A stretch of 64,000 nucleotides of DNA from F23-B02 sp946405205 (lineage in GTDB: Bacteria; Bacillota; Clostridia; Oscillospirales; Oscillospiraceae): assembly GCA_946405205.1 (NCBI GenBank), contig CAMJGL010000002.1, positions 62,001-126,000 on the forward strand. Reading direction: 5' to 3'. This document shows positions 17,747-26,203 of this stretch, one piece after another. Position 1 is the first letter of the stretch, and each line of letters begins with the position of its first letter. Under the pieces are notes generated by a model. The model made no database searches. It was not told the origin of the DNA and saw only the letters and a list, made by a program, of their open reading frames with translations. The position numbers and the translations under genes are program-made.

Positions 17747-19327
17747 TCAATACGCGCTGGCGCCGTAGTTTTTGAGCACGCGGGCGGAGGGGTCGTCGAC
17801 GTCGCAGCCGGGCCATGTCCTGTTGGGCATCCAGAAATCCTTCACCATGCGCGCCTGGCCGGGGTAGTACTTCTCGAAAATATCCCTGTAAAGCAGGCTC
17901 TCCTTCGTGAAGGGCACGGCGAAATCGTATTTCGCGCGGCCCGCGGCGAACTGCTCGTCGGTGTAAACGCTCTCGGCGTACTCCTTGAGGTCGTCGACCA
18001 TGGAGTGCCCCACCGCGTCGGAAAACGCGGCCTTCTGCCGCCAGAGTATCTCGTCGGGCAGTATGCCGTCCTTTGCAAACGCCCTGCGCAGCAGGTATTT
18101 GCCCATGTCGTAGGTGTTCATCTTCATTTTCGGGTCAATGCTCATGACGTAGCGCACGAAATCGAGGTCGCCGAAGGGCACGCGCGCTTCGAGGGAGTTG
18201 ACCGAAATGCAGCGGTCGGCGCGAAGCACGTCGTACATATGCAGCTCGTCCACGCGCTTTTTCGCCTCGGCCTGAAAAGCCTCGGGGCTTGGCGCAAAGT
18301 CGGTGTACTTGTAGCCGAAAAGCTCGTCGGATATCTCGCCTGTCAGCAGCACACGCACATCGGTGCGCTCGTGTATCGCCTTGCAGCACAGGTACATACC
18401 CATGCTTGCGCGTATGGTCGTTATATCGTAGGTGCCGAGCATGGCGATGACCTCCTCGAGCGAGGCGATGACCTCGTCCCTCGTCATGTGCACCTCCATG
18501 TGCTCGGAGCCGATGAATTCAGCCGCGGTGCGGGCGTATTTCAGGTCGATGGGGTCAAGATCCATGCCGATTGCAAAGGTGCGGATCTTTTTGCCGAGGA
18601 TCTTAGCCGATATCGCGCAGACAAGGCTCGAATCGAGGCCGCCCGAGAGCAGGAAGCCGAGAGGCGCGTCCGCGTCAAGGCGCTTTTCGACAGCCGCGAT
18701 AAGCTTCTCGCGGATCTTCGCGCACACGGTATCGAGATCGTCCTCCGTGTACTCGCTGACCGTCGTGAGGTCCGCGTAGCGCACGAATTTCCCGTCGGCG
18801 TAGTAGTGTCCGGGAGGGAAGGGCATGATCTCATCGCACAGGCCGACGAGATTTTTCGCCTCGCTTGCGAAAACCGGCTCGCCGTCGGCAAGATAGCCGT
18901 AGTACAGCGGGCGGATGCCGATGGGGTCGCGGGCGGCGATGAGCTTACCGGCTGCGCTGTCATAGATTATCATTGCAAACTCCGCGTCGAGCTTCTCAAA
19001 CATACCGAGGCCGTACTCGCGGTACATGGGCAGTATCAGCTCGCAGTCGGAGTCGCTTTTAAACTCGTATTTCCCCTGAAGCTCTGCCTTGAGCTTCCTG
19101 AAGCCGTACAGCTCGCCGTTGCACACGGCGGCGTCGCCCCGCAGGAAAAACGGCTGCATGCCGCTTTCGTCAAGACCCATGATCGACAGCCTGTGGAAGC
19201 ACAGGCAGGTATCGCCCATGACCTCTATCCTCGACATATCGGGGCCTCTGGACACGGTACGGTCGAAATACTCTTTTACCGACTCCGCGGTAAGACTTTT
19301 GGATGTGAAACCCATGATTGAACACAT
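17747..19327 (-). CDS. asnB: Asparagine synthase (glutamine-hydrolysing)
   Basis: A 526-residue AsnB that makes asparagine from aspartate, glutamine and ATP. Cys2 is the N-terminal glutaminase nucleophile, and the synthetase PP-loop SGGLDSS lies near residue 228. The gene has a GGAGGTG site and is preceded by a T-box leader with an apparent AAC (Asn) specifier, which fits its product. The opposite-strand open frame is a shadow. Confidence 0.96.
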   Translation of the reverse strand: MCSIMGFTSKSLTAESVKEYFDRTVSRGPDMSRIEVMGDTCLCFHRLSIMGLDESGMQPFFLRGDAAVCNGELYGFRKLKAELQGKYEFKSDSDCELILPMYREYGLGMFEKLDAEFAMIIYDSAAGKLIAARDPIGIRPLYYGYLADGEPVFASEAKNLVGLCDEIMPFPPGHYYADGKFVRYADLTTVSEYTEDDLDTVCAKIREKLIAAVEKRLDADAPLGFLLSGGLDSSLVCAISAKILGKKIRTFAIGMDLDPIDLKYARTAAEFIGSEHMEVHMTRDEVIASLEEVIAMLGTYDITTIRASMGMYLCCKAIHERTDVRVLLTGEISDELFGYKYTDFAPSPEAFQAEAKKRVDELHMYDVLRADRCISVNSLEARVPFGDLDFVRYVMSIDPKMKMNTYDMGKYLLRRAFAKDGILPDEILWRQKAAFSDAVGHSMVDDLKEYAESVYTDEQFAAGRAKYDFAVPFTKESLLYRDIFEKYYPGQARMVKDFWMPNRTWPGCDVDDPSARVLKNYGASAY

Positions 19328-19353
19328 AAAAAATGCACCTCCGAATTTTTTGG

Positions 19354-19605
19354 GCAGCTATCCCTAAACTTTAGGACGAATAGCTGCAAATCCGCGGTGC
19401 CACCTAATTTATTGCCAGAAGCAATCACTTTTTACGGGCTCAGACAAGCCCTCGTGCATTAACGCCGCACTCCGCGTCTTTCCTACTGGGCATTGCCGTT
19501 CAGATCGCTGCTCGGAAGTGTTATTCCCATAGCCTCACGTGTCGGGCTCACACCGTCCCCGACTCGCTGTGACAGTCTGGATATGGTACTTGTCTCCGTC
19601 ATAGC
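19354..19605 (-). ncRNA. T-box leader, asparagine-specific
   Basis: On the minus strand the T-box sequence AGGTGGCACCGCGG lies at 19392-19405. Stem I begins with GACGGAGACAAGTA near 19588-19601. The specifier loop reads GGGAATAACACTTCC, with AAC at 19520-19522 matching tRNA-Asn and the downstream asnB. A competing hairpin GCAGCTAT...ATAGCTGC lies at 19354-19387, but no U tract follows it, so the mode of control is unclear. Confidence 0.92.
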
Positions 19606-19797
19606 ATTTGCGATGTTCAGTTTTTCCCGAAAAACCGAAAGCCGCTGGCAGATAGCGGCTCTTGGTTCAACAGGTTAGGAGAGTAAATGATCACAACAAA
19701 TATGAACGTATAGTAGCACAGAAAACTCATTAAATAAAATACATATACCATTGCAGTTACCATACTTTTTTGATATAATAACGGCGAGGTGAAAACC

Positions 19798-20757
19798 ATG
19801 GAACTGAGAACGCTGAAATACTTCACGGTGGTGGCCGAGGAGCTGAACATAACGCACGCGGCCGAAAGGCTGAGCATGAGCCAGCCGCCGCTGAGCAATC
19901 AGATAAAGGCGCTGGAGGATGAGCTCGGCACGAAGCTGTTCGTGCGCGGCAAGCGCCGCTTACAGCTCACCGAGGCCGGACGCCTGCTTTACCGCAGCGC
20001 CCAGCGCATACTCGACCTTGCGGAAAAAACGCGGCACGACGTCATGAGCCTTGAAAACGGAGTGTCCGGCACGATAAACATCGCCATAGTCGAGGGCCGC
20101 GCCCCCTTCTTTACCGCCCGCTGGATTTCCGGCTTCAAGGAGGAGTACCCCAACGTGCATTACAGCCTGTGGAACGGCAGCAGCGACGATGCGCTCGAGC
20201 GGCTGCGGCAGGGTCTCGCGGATATCGCGGTCATCGCCGCGCCGTACGACACCGAGCATCTTGAGGGCTTCGCCGTAGGCAGAGGACCCTGGGTCGCGGT
20301 CATGTCGAAGGATAATCCGCTCGCCAAAGGCGCAGGGAACGAGCTGCCGCTCAGCAGCCTTGCCGGACAGCCGCTTATCGTGCCAAGCCGCGCTTCCCGC
20401 GTCGAGGCCATAAGAAAATGGTTCCGCGAGATCGGCTCCGAGCCGAACATCATATGCACCATGTCAAGCTACGTCGACGCTGTCGCGCTCACAGAGCGCG
20501 ACGTCGGCATAAGCATCTTCCCGCAGACGACCTACACGCCGAATGACCTGCTCGTGACGAAGGTAATAACCGAGCCTGCGCGACAGGTCGAATACGTCCT
20601 CGTGTGGATAAAGGAGAGGGAGTGTCCGGAGCTTGTCGGGGAGTTTATAAACTTCGTGCGCGACACGATGGAGACCGAGGCCGCCGGAGCAAACCCCGAC
20701 TTTCAGGCGATTCTCAAAAACGAATACCTCCCCCCGGAGGATACGCCCTATCTGTGA
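19798..20757 (+). CDS. LysR family transcriptional regulator
   Basis: A 319-residue regulator with an N-terminal winged helix (residues 1-60: ELRTLKYFTVVAEE, THAAERLSMSQPPLSNQI) and a periplasmic-binding-like effector domain. It is transcribed away from the asnB T-box, with about 180 bases between them. The ATG at 19798 is preferred over an in-frame GTG 9 bases earlier because of GGCGAGG spacing. Effector and targets are unknown; the small membrane gene downstream could be a target. Confidence 0.92.
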   Translation: MELRTLKYFTVVAEELNITHAAERLSMSQPPLSNQIKALEDELGTKLFVRGKRRLQLTEAGRLLYRSAQRILDLAEKTRHDVMSLENGVSGTINIAIVEGRAPFFTARWISGFKEEYPNVHYSLWNGSSDDALERLRQGLADIAVIAAPYDTEHLEGFAVGRGPWVAVMSKDNPLAKGAGNELPLSSLAGQPLIVPSRASRVEAIRKWFREIGSEPNIICTMSSYVDAVALTERDVGISIFPQTTYTPNDLLVTKVITEPARQVEYVLVWIKERECPELVGEFINFVRDTMETEAAGANPDFQAILKNEYLPPEDTPYL

Positions 20758-20762
20758 CAAAA

Positions 20763-20790
20763 GCCCGCGCCTGCGGGAAAAACTTTTTCT
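20763..20790 (+). terminator. Probable terminator after LysR gene
   Basis: CCCGC-GCCT-GCGGG stem followed by AAAAACTTTTTCTT. The stem is short, so strength is uncertain. Confidence 0.6.
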
Positions 20791-20879
20791 TGTGGGAATA
20801 TCTGCCGTATGTTATGCTTGAATCAGCAGAGCAAGCAAAATAACCGTTGTGATGCATATACGAAAAGGAGGTTTTGCAC

Positions 20880-21266
20880 ATGAAAGATTATCTCAGGCGC
20901 AACTGGTGGCTGTACCTTATCCTGATCCTCGCGTGCGCAGCGCTCCCCCTTATTCAGCGGTGGGAAGCTGTGCCCGTGCTCAGTCCGCCGTCGTTTGTTT
21001 TCACATGGTATGCGGCGGTCATCCCCATCGCTGCCGCCGCTGCCGCAGCAGTGACAAGCGCGGGACGGGGACGCTTTGACTTCGCGCCGCTCATCGCGGT
21101 CGCGGTGCTGGTTTTCCTGAGTATGGTTATACCGGTACTGATAAGCGGCGGTGTATTCGACAAACCGCTGTATGTACCGCTTATCTTCTCGGTCATACCG
21201 GCGATAGAAGCCCTCATCCTCAGCGGCATCGCATACGCGATATTCGGAAGAAGAAAAACTGCGTGA
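20880..21266 (+). CDS. Four-TM membrane protein, unknown
   Basis: A 128-residue hydrophobic protein with four predicted membrane segments (about residues 8-26, 40-60, 68-88 and 95-122) and little soluble sequence. The ATG follows AAAGGAGGTTTTGCAC. No family recognised. It sits alone between the LysR gene and a strong terminator; function not assignable. Confidence 0.75.
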   Translation: MKDYLRRNWWLYLILILACAALPLIQRWEAVPVLSPPSFVFTWYAAVIPIAAAAAAAVTSAGRGRFDFAPLIAVAVLVFLSMVIPVLISGGVFDKPLYVPLIFSVIPAIEALILSGIAYAIFGRRKTA

Positions 21267-21277
21267 TAATACTTATA

Positions 21278-21314
21278 CCGCCCGTTGACCATGCCGGTCA
21301 ACGGGCGGTTTTTT
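21278..21314 (+). terminator. Strong intrinsic terminator
   Basis: A perfect 13-bp stem (CCGCCCGTTGACC and its complement) with a TTTTTT tract. Confidence 0.95.
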
Positions 21315-21400
21315 CATTCGTCTCTAACCTCGAGGCGCAGGACGTCGGGTCTTGCGTAGTGTCCGCAGACGTCGAGCTCCATCCTGGACGCCGCCGTTTT
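21314..21400 (-). pseudogene. Remnant: C-terminus of a carbon-nitrogen hydrolase-like gene
   Basis: Reading the minus strand, the last about 25 codons before a TGA encode ELDVCGHYARPDVLRLEVRDE, split here as ELDVCGHYARPD then VLRLEVRDE. The GHYARPDVLRL pattern resembles the C-terminal end of nitrilase-superfamily amidohydrolases. Upstream the frame decays and no intact domain is present, so it is a fragment left by deletion. Family assignment from such a short piece is tentative. Confidence 0.4.
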
Positions 21401-21490
21401 CTGCGCGGCTTACGGAATGAGCGGGATCTTCAGGCGCTTTGAAAAATAATGCTTGATTTTTAACAGACGGCGGTGTATATTGGATATATC

Positions 21491-21513
21491 ATATGTCAGT
21501 CAGACTGACATAT
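21491..21513. promoter_or_regulatory. Palindromic operator upstream of tetR
   Basis: ATATGTCAGT-CAG-ACTGACATAT: perfect 10-bp arms around a 3-base centre, overlapping the 5' leader of the TetR gene. The same arms recur at 22213-22243 before the dehydratase genes. Confidence 0.88.
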
Positions 21514-21531
21514 ATTCTGGAGGGAAAACAC

Positions 21532-22167
21532 TTGCCGCACGAGGAGCAGAGAGAGAAGAATATCCGGCTGGTCACGGAGATGGCCCTGGATTGCTTTCTT
21601 GAAAACGGGATAGAAAAAACGAAGGTCTGCGATATTGCGCGCAGAGCCGGACTTACCGAGCGGTCTGTGTTCAGGTATTTTGACACCAAGGCAGACCTTG
21701 TTTTGGCGGCGTCGCTGCTTTACTGGAACAGGGTGCTAGAACGCATTGAGCGCATGCTTCACGAGGACAGCGCCGGAGACAGCACGACCGGTCTGGAAGA
21801 TGCCGCAAAGCTCTTCCTCTGCTATTCAAGGCTTTATCAGCTCGACCCCAAGGGCATGCGCTTCACTCTTGACGCGGAGCTGACCCTGCACAGCGCGGGA
21901 AAGCTCCACGAGATAAAGAACCAGCCTCCCGAACCGTATGAGACCTCCGGCGGCCCGATGGCCAAGGCCATCCGCAAGGGCCTGGCTGACGGCTCCATCA
22001 GTCCCGACGTCGATGTCAGGGAGATCTACTACAATTCGTACGACGCCATTTTGGGCATCATGCAGCGCCTCTCCATAGGCGGCACGCCCAGCGCCAGGGA
22101 ATTGGACTATAACAGCCGAATGCTCCATCTAAGCCAAATGTTTGTAAGGGCGTTAAGCGGCAAATAA
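21532..22167 (+). CDS. TetR family transcriptional regulator
   Basis: A 211-residue repressor. The N-terminal helix-turn-helix (VCDIARRAGLTERSVFRYF, near residues 34-52) is followed by a ligand-binding domain of unknown specificity. The best start is TTG at 21532, 8 bases after GGAGGG; an earlier ATG lies inside the operator and would read through it. The operator at its 5' end and the matching site at 22213 indicate autoregulation and control of the adjacent dehydratase operon. A small hairpin (22182-22204) follows. Confidence 0.9.
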   Translation: MPHEEQREKNIRLVTEMALDCFLENGIEKTKVCDIARRAGLTERSVFRYFDTKADLVLAASLLYWNRVLERIERMLHEDSAGDSTTGLEDAAKLFLCYSRLYQLDPKGMRFTLDAELTLHSAGKLHEIKNQPPEPYETSGGPMAKAIRKGLADGSISPDVDVREIYYNSYDAILGIMQRLSIGGTPSARELDYNSRMLHLSQMFVRALSGK

Positions 22168-22212
22168 TTAAGTGCATTTTTAAATCCTGATTTTTTCAGG
22201 ATTTATGCATAC

Positions 22213-22243
22213 CCATTTATGTCAGTCTCACTGACATAAATGG
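22213..22243. promoter_or_regulatory. Second TetR-type operator, before dehydratase operon
   Basis: CCATTTATGTCAGT-CTC-ACTGACATAAATGG: perfect 14-bp arms and 3-base centre. The inner TATGTCAGT/ACTGACATA arms are identical to those at 21491-21513. Confidence 0.9.
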
Positions 22244-22280
22244 CGCGCAATAAATAAATAAATAAGAAGGAAGGGCGAAA

Positions 22281-23486
22281 ATGAAAGAGCTTGAGCATTT
22301 GATCTATTTTGAGAGCTTGCTTGAAGACACAAACAACGAGCTTGTTCGTAAGGCACAGGCGGAGGGAGACCTGGCCATCGGTTACACCTGTTTCCATGCG
22401 CCGGAGGTCCTACTGAATCTGGGGAACTGTTTTTCGGTCCGGCTCCGTGCCCCGCACACCAACTCCATGGAGCTGGCCACCTATTACATGGCCAACAACA
22501 GCTGTGAGTTCTCCCGGGCGCTGCTGGAGCGGGCGCTGGAGGGCAACTACAGCTTTCTCCATGCCATGGCCGGCGTTGACGTCTGCGAAGCCAACAACCG
22601 GGCCATTGAGAACATGGAGATCATGCACATGCAGGGAGAGGACAAGGAGAAGTTCTTCTACTGCAATCTGGACATCCCCTACTCCGACGACGAGGACTGC
22701 GTTGAGCACATCCGCGAGCAGGTCTCCCGAAAGATACTCAAGCCGGTGCACGAAAACTACGGAGTGGACATTTCAGACGCGGCCATTCGCGCCGCGGTCA
22801 GCGAGCACAATGAGGTCAGCAGGATCATCACGGAGATCGGGGAGCTGCGCAAGCTGGACGATCCTCCCATCACCGGCTATGAATTTGCCGTCATCGTTCT
22901 GGCGAGCTACACCTGCCCCAAGAGGCTCATCCTGCCGCTGCTGCGGGAGACTCTGGAGGAGATAAAAACGCGCCGCCCCGACGCGGAGAGGAGCTACCGC
23001 GTCCGCGTTGCCGTGGTCGGCTCCGAAATTGACGACCCCAACCTTATAAAGCTCATAGAGAGCTGCGGGGCGCTCGTTGTCGCAGACCGCTTCTGCTACG
23101 GCAGCTTCCCCGGCCGGCAGGTGATCGAGCTCACCGACGACGAGGACGCGCTGACCCAGGTCTGCCGCTGGTATCTGCAGAATACTGAGTGCCCCCGCCA
23201 GAGCGCCCTGCACAGGGTCAAATACCGCAATGACCATGTGGCCCAGCTGGTCAGGGAGTTCAAGGCGGACGGCGCCATTTATGAGCAGATGAAGTTCTGC
23301 ACCTACTGGTCATACGAGCGCGTCATCGCAAACCAGATAATGCCCAGAGACTACGGTATCAGCATCCTCTCTGTCGACAGGCCCTATATCGTCGGCCAGA
23401 GCGGGCAGCTGCGCACCAGAGTCCAGGCCTTCGTTGAGAGCCTTGAGATGAAGAAGCTTCGCGCTTTGCAGAAGGAGGAAAAATAA
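22281..23486 (+). CDS. 2-hydroxyacyl-CoA dehydratase/benzoyl-CoA reductase-type subunit (smaller)
   Basis: A 401-residue member of the HgdB/FldB/BcrC-BadD superfamily. Such subunits bind a [4Fe-4S] cluster and work as pairs in radical dehydration or reduction of acyl-CoA substrates. Conserved-type elements are GYTCFHAPEVLLNLGN near residue 34, with candidate cluster cysteines, and the C-terminal Rossmann-like part with FCYGSFPGRQ and MKFCTYWS. It is 37 bases downstream of a TetR-type operator. Only 1 base separates it from the larger subunit gene. Substrate is unknown and no ATP-dependent activator gene is adjacent. Confidence 0.82.
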   Translation: MKELEHLIYFESLLEDTNNELVRKAQAEGDLAIGYTCFHAPEVLLNLGNCFSVRLRAPHTNSMELATYYMANNSCEFSRALLERALEGNYSFLHAMAGVDVCEANNRAIENMEIMHMQGEDKEKFFYCNLDIPYSDDEDCVEHIREQVSRKILKPVHENYGVDISDAAIRAAVSEHNEVSRIITEIGELRKLDDPPITGYEFAVIVLASYTCPKRLILPLLRETLEEIKTRRPDAERSYRVRVAVVGSEIDDPNLIKLIESCGALVVADRFCYGSFPGRQVIELTDDEDALTQVCRWYLQNTECPRQSALHRVKYRNDHVAQLVREFKADGAIYEQMKFCTYWSYERVIANQIMPRDYGISILSVDRPYIVGQSGQLRTRVQAFVESLEMKKLRALQKEEK

Positions 23487-23487
23487 C

Positions 23488-25056
23488 ATGGCATATGACC
23501 CCAAAACCGGCAAGGGCTTAGGCAGATTCTATGACGCCCGCCACCGCGCCTTCCGAGGCCGTGAATGGAAAGGCTTCAAGGACACCTTTTACGATTTCTT
23601 CCGCTGGCTGTACCTTTACGGCTACATGGCCGTAAAGCTTGGCTGCCACCCGATCCTCATGGTAAAAGCCATGCTGCGCTACCGCTGGATGGTATCCTAT
23701 CTTACCGCTGCCCATATGGTGGACAGGCACACCATGGGCCTTCGCGGCAAGGAGCTGCGCTACGCCCATAACCAGTTCTTCTCCGTTCTGCACAACTCTG
23801 TTATCGGCGTCCGCGACATCATCGTCCGCGACGAGAATCTGCGCCCCAACAGCAGGCGCGCCGCAAAGCTGAGAGAGAACACCGTCATGTTCGACGAAAT
23901 GACCCCCCACCTTATCATGATGGGCTTCCCGACCGTCAAATGGATAGATATAGCCATGTTTGCGATCGGTCTCCCCTCAGAAGTCGACCAGAACGCAAGT
24001 ATGTACTACATAGACGCCATGGAGCATCTGGGGCTGCCTGCGGACGTCTGTCCCGAACCCGCCGCAGAAAGCGGATGCGCGGTCGTCGATGACTATCCCC
24101 GTGTCGGCAAGTGCTACTTTACCAGCTCCATGCCCTGCGACGGCGCGATCTCGCAGACAAATATCATGACCCGCCACTTCAAAGACCTCCCCTCCTTCCA
24201 GATCACTCCTCCGCAGAGAGTCAACGAGCCGGAAGTGCAGACCTTTGCCGTAAAGAACCTGAAAAAGGGCATTGAGTTTCTGGAGCAGCAGTTCAACGTC
24301 AAGTGGGACTGGGAGGCATTCTGGGAAAACGCGGAAATGTATAACGAGAGCTCACGGTACATGGTTGAAAAGTGGGATGTCAACAGCACCGATTATCCTC
24401 AGGTGTGCGGAGCCGCCCTGGCTCTTCAGCGTGAATATGAGTTTATGGCCGCGGCCTGCATGGACAAGTTCATGCTCAAGACCGACCGCAAAGTCACAAA
24501 GATGATGCTGAAGGGCTATGAGCAGGATAAAGCCGCGGACGCGAACAAGCCCAAGTACCGCTGCATTGTATGGGCATGCCCCGCGCACTACTACACCAAC
24601 TTCACCTATTGGACGCAGCACTGCTGGGGCGTCACCTGCGTAAACGATATGGAGGCGATGCTCAGCTACCTGCCCATAACCATCGGCGACAAGGACCGGT
24701 CGCTCATGGATCTGGTTCGCTGCTACGAAAAGATGATGATGCGCTCGCACACCAACGGCGGCTATGTGAATCTGCTTGATGAGTGCTGGAAGATGTGCGA
24801 GAAATTCAACGTGAACATTGTCATTATGTACGACCATGTTTCCTGCAAAAATGTGGGCGGACTCCACGGCCTTTTCGAGGATCAGGCCCGCGAGCGCGGC
24901 ATCCACCTCATCTGGATCCCGCACGATGTTATGGACCCGCGCACCGTTTCCCGCCGCGAGATGAGGGAAGCTTTCAACCAATACATGATAACGGTTTTGC
25001 GCGAAGAACCTTTGGATCCCACACTGCTGGATTACGAAGACGCGCTCAGTTGGTAA
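23488..25056 (+). CDS. 2-hydroxyacyl-CoA dehydratase/benzoyl-CoA reductase-type subunit (larger)
   Basis: A 522-residue partner of the preceding subunit. The N-terminal 110 residues are basic and helical and are an addition compared with typical 2-hydroxyacyl-CoA dehydratase subunits. The core shows conserved cysteines in KCYFTSSMPCDG, IVWACPAHYYTNF and YDHVSCKNVGG. The ATG follows GGAGG at the end of the upstream gene. Together the two proteins probably form one heterodimeric iron-sulfur enzyme; reaction and substrate cannot be read from the sequence. Confidence 0.8.
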   Translation: MAYDPKTGKGLGRFYDARHRAFRGREWKGFKDTFYDFFRWLYLYGYMAVKLGCHPILMVKAMLRYRWMVSYLTAAHMVDRHTMGLRGKELRYAHNQFFSVLHNSVIGVRDIIVRDENLRPNSRRAAKLRENTVMFDEMTPHLIMMGFPTVKWIDIAMFAIGLPSEVDQNASMYYIDAMEHLGLPADVCPEPAAESGCAVVDDYPRVGKCYFTSSMPCDGAISQTNIMTRHFKDLPSFQITPPQRVNEPEVQTFAVKNLKKGIEFLEQQFNVKWDWEAFWENAEMYNESSRYMVEKWDVNSTDYPQVCGAALALQREYEFMAAACMDKFMLKTDRKVTKMMLKGYEQDKAADANKPKYRCIVWACPAHYYTNFTYWTQHCWGVTCVNDMEAMLSYLPITIGDKDRSLMDLVRCYEKMMMRSHTNGGYVNLLDECWKMCEKFNVNIVIMYDHVSCKNVGGLHGLFEDQARERGIHLIWIPHDVMDPRTVSRREMREAFNQYMITVLREEPLDPTLLDYEDALSW

Positions 25057-25070
25057 GGAGGTAAAAATAA

Positions 25071-25226
25071 ATGGCCTGGTACTGGATCGTTTTAATTGCA
25101 GCTTCGGTGCTGTTTTTGCTGCTGTTTCTTGTTTACATCACAAACGCAGATATGAAGCTCATAGAGAAGCTGTATGATTGGCTCATCAAATACCACGACA
25201 GCAAAACATCCGAGGAGAAGATCTGA
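25071..25226 (+). CDS. 51-residue single-TM peptide in dehydratase operon
   Basis: A small gene with a strong site (AAGGAGGTAAAAATAA) 14 bases after the dehydratase stop. The peptide starts MAWYWIVLIAASVLF, has one membrane helix (residues 3-23) and a charged helical tail ending in SEEKI. The tight spacing and ideal ribosome binding site show it is real and cotranscribed. It might anchor or regulate the dehydratase complex at the membrane, but this is inference; no family recognised. Confidence 0.72.
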   Translation: MAWYWIVLIAASVLFLLLFLVYITNADMKLIEKLYDWLIKYHDSKTSEEKI

Positions 25227-25259
25227 CCGATCCTTTTTCGGAATAAGCCGAACAGAAAA

Positions 25260-25394
25260 GGGAGGGCTGCCAAAAACGGCAGCCCTCCCGCGCTGTTTAC
25301 CGAATAAAAAACCTGCAGCTCAGATGAACTGCAGGTTCGTGGCAAAGGCTGATATTATTGATACAATGCACCAAGTATTTTTCCTTGGTGCATT
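25260..25394. repeat. Three consecutive perfect hairpins
   Basis: 25260-25288 (12-bp GGGAGGGCTGCC stem), about 25311-25336 (AACCTGCAG stem) and 25365-25394 (11-bp AATGCACCAAG stem). None is followed by a clear U tract on the + strand; the first has TTTTC after it on the minus strand. They may end the dehydratase transcript or stabilise its 3' end. Confidence 0.6.
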
Positions 25395-25604
25395 ATATAT
25401 TTCTTTGGTGCAAATGTCATATGGTCGGTGTCATGGGCTTGAATAGCAACAAGGAGGATCAGCAGACATCAAACCCCACCGAAGAGCGGACTGTGAAATC
25501 CCATCGAGCCTGAACTTGTTGCCGTGCATATTGCATCTCCTCAGAAGATTCCTGTTAAAGAGCGTTGATTATGGCAGGACAAAAAGTCGTGACACTGTCA
25601 GATT

Positions 25605-25808
25605 TTGAGTAGCGTCTTATGGTCAATGGACTTGCGTAGTTCAGCAATATGGAACAGCGGATCCGTTGGTTATATCCTTACAAACGAAAGATATTTTGGC
25701 AGCGTACTGGTCTGGAGTATGTCAGCACCCTTACGAATCTGTAGCCGGGTGCTATTTCAGTATGAAGTTCATTTAATAATCGAAGGTTTACGAAGAAAAG
25801 TAGCTTGA
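25605..25808 (+). pseudogene. Large serine recombinase remnant
   Basis: A short readable stretch encodes GYILTNERYFGSVL, a pattern typical of the Recombinase (PF07508) region of large serine integrases, in which the linker helix precedes a zinc ribbon. Flanking sequence from 25440 to 25960 is full of stops in all frames and lacks the catalytic resolvase domain. The remnant marks a decayed mobile element between two metabolic operons. The rest of 25809-26100 has no supportable gene. Confidence 0.55.
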
Positions 25809-26110
25809 GGCGTGTATTAAAAAGTGATATGCGTGCCTAGCGCCTAGCGAATCTCTACGGACTGTCACCTTAAGCAACGGCGCGGGGTCATTTACGAAAA
25901 ATCCGGAAATCAAAAGGGTATGATTAGCGCCGCTTTGCGTTTGGTGTTATTACACAATTGCATACCCCTCCAAATATCACAATTGACAAAAATTACGAAA
26001 TGAAGGCATATGGTATTGACTTTGTTTGTGTAGATTGATATATTAAAAATGCAATTAAAAAATGCTGCTTTATTTGCGGAAGTGTCAAAAAGCATTTCGT
26101 TTGAGTGAAT

Positions 26111-26160
26111 AAAACCCAGCACTACTGCACCGAAGGGTGTGGCAGTGTTGGGTTTTTTGT
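26111..26160 (+). terminator. Terminator or attenuator in the PLP-enzyme leader
   Basis: A long stem (AACCCAGCACTACTGCACC paired with GGTGTGGCAGTGTTGGGTT, mismatches few) and a TTTTTTGTTTTT tract, only about 45 bases before the start codon at 26204. It lies in the position of an attenuator, but could also just insulate the operon from upstream reading. Confidence 0.8.
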
Positions 26161-26203
26161 TTTTCAGCAACTTATCAAAACTACAAAGAGGAGATGGTTT
26201 ATT

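Noticed and set aside
17729..19321. 530-codon plus-strand frame opposite asnB
   Set aside because: Asparagine synthase is unambiguous on the other strand and has its own T-box leader.
25260..25394. Row of hairpins considered as a CRISPR or repeat array
   Set aside because: The three hairpins have different sequences and no regular spacers.
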